Assembly: GCA_016550415.1 (NCBI GenBank)
Contig: JABXGU010000486.1
Coordinates: forward strand, 1-23,274
Length of the DNA: 23,274 bases
From: an archaeon
GTDB taxonomy: Archaea > Asgardarchaeota > Hermodarchaeia > Hermodarchaeales > Hermodarchaeaceae
Direction of reading: 5' to 3'
Positions 20,935 to 23,274 of the stretch are shown here, in pieces (positions within the stretch are counted from its first letter, which is position 1; every line of letters starts with the position of its first letter). The translations under genes and the position numbers were made by a program. Below the pieces are notes generated by a model. The model saw nothing but the letters and a program-made list of their open reading frames with translations. It did not search any database and had not been told where the DNA came from.

Positions 20935-21891
20935 TTAGCCAGAAATTTCGCTAGAGGATTGATTCGATTTTGATTCTATTGCTATAATTACTGTTGCAAG
21001 AAGGATAAGGGCTGCTCCGATGAATTGCCATAATGCAACCTGCTGACCCATGAAGAAATATCCCATGATTACGGCACTAATAGGATCGAGTAGGAGTATG
21101 ATAGAAGCAGCAGAAGCATCAATGTCCTTTACACCCACATTGGTCAGCGTATAGGGAATAGTTGTCCCAATAAGAGCAAAACCAAGGAGGAGAAGCAAAG
21201 CAGTTGGTGATAGAAAAATTTGGAAGCCAACTATCCTTGGATCAGAAATGATGAGATGTATTCCGAGGATGAGTGGTCCCATCCATAGTGCCCCGAACAA
21301 GTACCCCCAAAAGGTCGTTGTTAATTCTGGATAACCTTCATGTCCACCCCATTTTCGACCGAGGACCACATAGCATGCAGCAAATATCCCATTGGAAAGG
21401 GAGAGAATGATCCCAAGAGGTGGAACTGAAACAACTTCAGGGCTTAGTGGAAGAGAGACCACGATGGCACCAATAATTGAGAGAGGAACTGCAACTACTC
21501 GGAATCTAGTAAGATGTTCTTTCAAAAAGATACGGGCAAGGATAAGTGTGAAACTTGGGTAGAGGTAGGTTAGAGAAACAGCGATAACCACTGGTGTCCC
21601 GATTGCGATGGCGGTAATGTATACAATAATTGAAGCACCAATTCCAAGTAGGCCGTAGATGATAAACCATGGAAGGTGTTTGCGACTAATTTTCAGATTG
21701 TGGAATTTATAGACACAACCAAGGATTATGAAGAGATATACAACTGTGAAGAGGGCACGGAAGAGAGATTGTTGCAGGCTCGGAATACCCAGAATGCTCA
21801 GATAGAACGAGAAGACTGGAATTGTACCGAAGCAGATGGCTGCAACAATTAAACTTAGATAGCTCTGAATTCGGGTCACTCTAATAACCAA
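20935..21891 (-). CDS. EamA/DMT-family transporter
   Basis: A 318-residue membrane protein with ten predicted helices in two EamA repeats. The first begins at SLIVAAICFGTIPVFSFYLS; the second at GIILSLSNGIFAACYVVLGR. The TPVVIAVSLTYLYPSFTLIL and LLDPISAVIMGYFFMGQQ segments are the paired helices that end each repeat in this drug/metabolite transporter superfamily. Substrates include amino acids, sugars and drugs and cannot be told here. The frame opens with TTG at 21891; a GTG at 21879 (MTRIQSYLSLI) is an equally good start and neither has a clear ribosome binding site. It is divergent from the membrane winged-helix gene. Confidence 0.9.
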   Translation of the reverse strand: MVIRVTRIQSYLSLIVAAICFGTIPVFSFYLSILGIPSLQQSLFRALFTVVYLFIILGCVYKFHNLKISRKHLPWFIIYGLLGIGASIIVYITAIAIGTPVVIAVSLTYLYPSFTLILARIFLKEHLTRFRVVAVPLSIIGAIVVSLPLSPEVVSVPPLGIILSLSNGIFAACYVVLGRKWGGHEGYPELTTTFWGYLFGALWMGPLILGIHLIISDPRIVGFQIFLSPTALLLLLGFALIGTTIPYTLTNVGVKDIDASAASIILLLDPISAVIMGYFFMGQQVALWQFIGAALILLATVIIAIESKSNQSSSEISG

Positions 21892-21971
21892 CTATTACAA
21901 TGCTACATTGTTTCTTTCTTAATACATATTCAAAGTGCTGATACAAAAACCAAGTTTAAAGCCCTGAACTT

Positions 21972-21983
21972 ATTTTTATCTAA
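21972..21983 (+). promoter_or_regulatory. TATA box of the membrane winged-helix gene
   Basis: ATTTTTATCTAA, centred about 26 nt before the ATG at 22004 and preceded by a purine-rich stretch. Transcription would start at or next to the ATG, so this looks like a leaderless gene. Confidence 0.45.
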
Positions 21984-22003
21984 AAGATGAGTGGTACACC
22001 ATT

Positions 22004-22498
22004 ATGCCATCCAAACGAGACATTCGACTACTTACAGATATACTTCTTTTTATGCTAGCCATTATTGTTCTTGGAATAGCGGGATGGACATGGATTGTTG
22101 TAGTGCCTGTAGCTCATGAGATTGTATTTATAGCAATTACATTTGCACTAATTGCCTCACTTATTTTGATGTTGAGCGCAGTGGTCTTGGTCGTACTTAG
22201 TCTTAGGAGTCGGGTAAAACGCCTTGAACACCTAGTTGATCAAACAGCTACTAGCCCAGAACCTGTTAGCCAAGCACCTGTTCAGGTTGTCACTCTTAGT
22301 AATGTTGAACGTCGCATACTCAATCGGTTGGAAGAGGAGGGAGGTGCCTTGACCCAGGAAAAACTACGACGAGTCACTGGCCTAAGCAAATCCACTCTGA
22401 GTGTAGCGCTGGGCGATTTGGAGCGAAAATCGTTAATTACAAGGAAAGATTATGGTAGAACCAAGATTGTAAACCTGGTTAGAAAAATTCGACGATAG
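22004..22498 (+). CDS. Membrane-anchored winged-helix transcriptional regulator
   Basis: A 164-residue protein. Two transmembrane helices (about residues 9-33 and 37-64) are followed by a charged linker (RSRVKRLEHLVDQTATSPEP) and a C-terminal winged helix-turn-helix from about residue 104. That domain has ILNRLEEEGGALTQEKLRRV as the first helices, GLSKSTLSVALGDLERK as the recognition region, and SLITRKDYGRTKIVNLV as the wing. The DNA-binding domain is cytoplasmic and tethered, a design common in archaea, which suggests response to a membrane or external signal. Palindromic TGAACGGTT-type sequences lie in the 195-nt gap directly downstream, before the next secreted-protein gene. Confidence 0.85.
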   Translation: MPSKRDIRLLTDILLFMLAIIVLGIAGWTWIVVVPVAHEIVFIAITFALIASLILMLSAVVLVVLSLRSRVKRLEHLVDQTATSPEPVSQAPVQVVTLSNVERRILNRLEEEGGALTQEKLRRVTGLSKSTLSVALGDLERKSLITRKDYGRTKIVNLVRKIRR

Positions 22499-22535
22499 CC
22501 TTTATTTACATAAAGTGAGGTCTTAGTAGGGTTTT

Positions 22536-22620
22536 TGAACGTATTTGAACGGTTAGACGGCTTATTTTTGTTTTTAGATGGCGTATAACTCATATTCATG
22601 GGAAAATGTGAACGGTTCAC
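22536..22620. promoter_or_regulatory. Cluster of TGAACG repeats and a GTGAACgGTTCAC palindrome
   Basis: TGAACG occurs at 22536-22541, 22546-22551 and 22609-22614. TGAACGGTT is repeated exactly at 22546-22554 and 22609-22617, and the second copy is within the palindrome GTGAAC-G-GTTCAC (22608-22620). They lie upstream of the secreted-protein gene at 22694 and downstream of the winged-helix gene, as expected for an operator. Confidence 0.45.
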
Positions 22621-22693
22621 AGAGAACCATCAAATATGGTGCGTTAATCAGTGCTATTCAGTCACCGCAAAAAAGCGGAGGATATTGAAAAAA

Positions 22694-23274
22694 ATGAAAA
22701 CAATCAGTAAGAATCAAACAATGACTATCGTACTTATGGTGGCACTTGTTTCCACACTTTTACTACCAGCAATGAATGTTGCAGCAGCAGAACCTCAGGA
22801 TGCAAACGAGCTACATGGCTTCGATGAAATATTGCCTGGCGTCTTTGTTTCTTGGAAGTGGAGGAACCAAACTAGTGATGACTGGACTCATCCAACAGAG
22901 GTTAATGGAGAAGTATCGAGAAACTTTACTGTCAAAGATAACAGCAACAACGTCTATGTGATTAATGAACAGGGCGAATACCACTGGCAACGTCACTGGA
23001 CTTACATCTGTCTCCTTGTGAGAATTCTCTATGATCCCGATAGAAGCTATGTTCAATGGTTGGCCGCACATCAATCTATAAGCGAGGGGTTGCTAGAAGA
23101 CCCACAATTAAGTGCACTGACTGGTGATGAAGTCTTCATTCATACGCCCCTATATTACTTCAATCACGAGCTCCAATATAGCTTCAATTTCACCTATACA
23201 TGGTACAAAGATGGCATGGCCCATGATCCTCACACGGTAATTTCTAATCTTTCACCAATGTATTCATGGGCAGA
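22694..23274 (+). CDS. Secreted protein of unknown function, N-terminal part (cut by window edge)
   Basis: An open frame of 193 codons that runs off the right edge. It begins with a clear signal peptide: basic start MKTISKNQ, hydrophobic core MTIVLMVALVSTLLLPAM, and cleavage near NVAAAEPQ. The mature part is aromatic- and Asn-rich (several NxT/S sequons), with no recognised domain. The in-frame TTG at 22685 precedes the ATG. GGAGG (22677-22681) is 12 nt from the ATG and only 3 nt from the TTG, so the exact start is uncertain. The ribosome binding site is partly in a small CCGC-A6-GCGG hairpin. A C-terminal anchor may lie outside the window. Possibly controlled by the tethered regulator next door. 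Confidence 0.7.
   Translation, partial: MKTISKNQTMTIVLMVALVSTLLLPAMNVAAAEPQDANELHGFDEILPGVFVSWKWRNQTSDDWTHPTEVNGEVSRNFTVKDNSNNVYVINEQGEYHWQRHWTYICLLVRILYDPDRSYVQWLAAHQSISEGLLEDPQLSALTGDEVFIHTPLYYFNHELQYSFNFTYTWYKDGMAHDPHTVISNLSPMYSWA

Noticed and set aside
1..23274. CRISPR arrays, tRNA or rRNA genes, insertion sequences
   Set aside because: No regularly spaced repeats, cloverleaf-like sequences, rRNA segments or transposase motifs were found by eye on either strand.

Overview
The window reads as a piece of an archaeal chromosome. The evidence is TATA-like boxes about 25 nt upstream of several start codons (leaderless spacing), a pyruvoyl-dependent arginine decarboxylase, a tungsten-type aldehyde:ferredoxin oxidoreductase, an archaeal ThiN-domain protein, a membrane-anchored winged-helix regulator, and secreted N-glycosylation-rich proteins with a C-terminal membrane anchor. 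The mix of acyl-CoA dehydrogenases, AOR and large secreted propeller/fibronectin proteins, with moderate GC, resembles Asgard archaea (Thorarchaeota-like). That placement is an inference from gene content and is not proven. No rRNA, tRNA, CRISPR array, insertion sequence or transposase was seen. No stretch longer than 300 bases lacks a gene; the largest gaps are 274-483 and 22499-22693.

Layout. 1-1713: the N-terminal part of a pyruvoyl arginine decarboxylase (minus, cut by the window edge) and an acyl-CoA dehydrogenase (plus) with very strong C/A-ending codon bias, closed by a clear hairpin plus T-tract. 1772-5507: a secreted membrane-anchored protein (minus), an alkyltransferase-like protein lacking the catalytic Cys (plus), a TIGR04076-like protein with a zinc ribbon (plus), and a secreted seven-repeat beta-propeller plus FnIII protein whose anchor is separated by a frameshift (minus). 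5585-8690: a HIT hydrolase and a large membrane phosphodiesterase/alkaline-phosphatase-fold protein (both minus). 8903-13535: AOR and a CPBP protease (plus), converging on a second, long acyl-CoA dehydrogenase (minus). 13701-17554: a chelatase-like AAA+/VWA protein with transmembrane helices in the middle (minus), a DinB-like protein (plus) and a macrodomain protein (minus). 17718-20836: an ECF-type S component (minus) divergent from a ThiN-like protein (plus), the latter overlapping a methyltransferase; then a convergent PurM/HypE-like protein (minus). 20935-23274: an EamA transporter (minus), a membrane-bound winged-helix regulator (plus) and the start of another secreted protein (plus, cut by the edge).

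How they fit together. Most genes look like single-gene units with their own promoters, which is usual for such genomes. The best-supported functional pair is the S component with the ThiN-like protein. They are divergent, and the intergenic DNA has a perfect TATACG-CCA-CGTATA inverted repeat on the TATA box of one gene and a third half-site next to the ribosome binding site of the other. The ThiN-like protein lacks the usual SxHxAR-type core motif, so it may sense or bind a thiamin-related ligand rather than catalyse. The two acyl-CoA dehydrogenases and AOR suggest acyl-CoA/aldehyde metabolism with ferredoxin or flavoprotein electron carriers. Translation starts fall into two classes: strong ribosome binding sites (AGGAGG, or AGGTGA at 7-8 nt) and leaderless-type starts.
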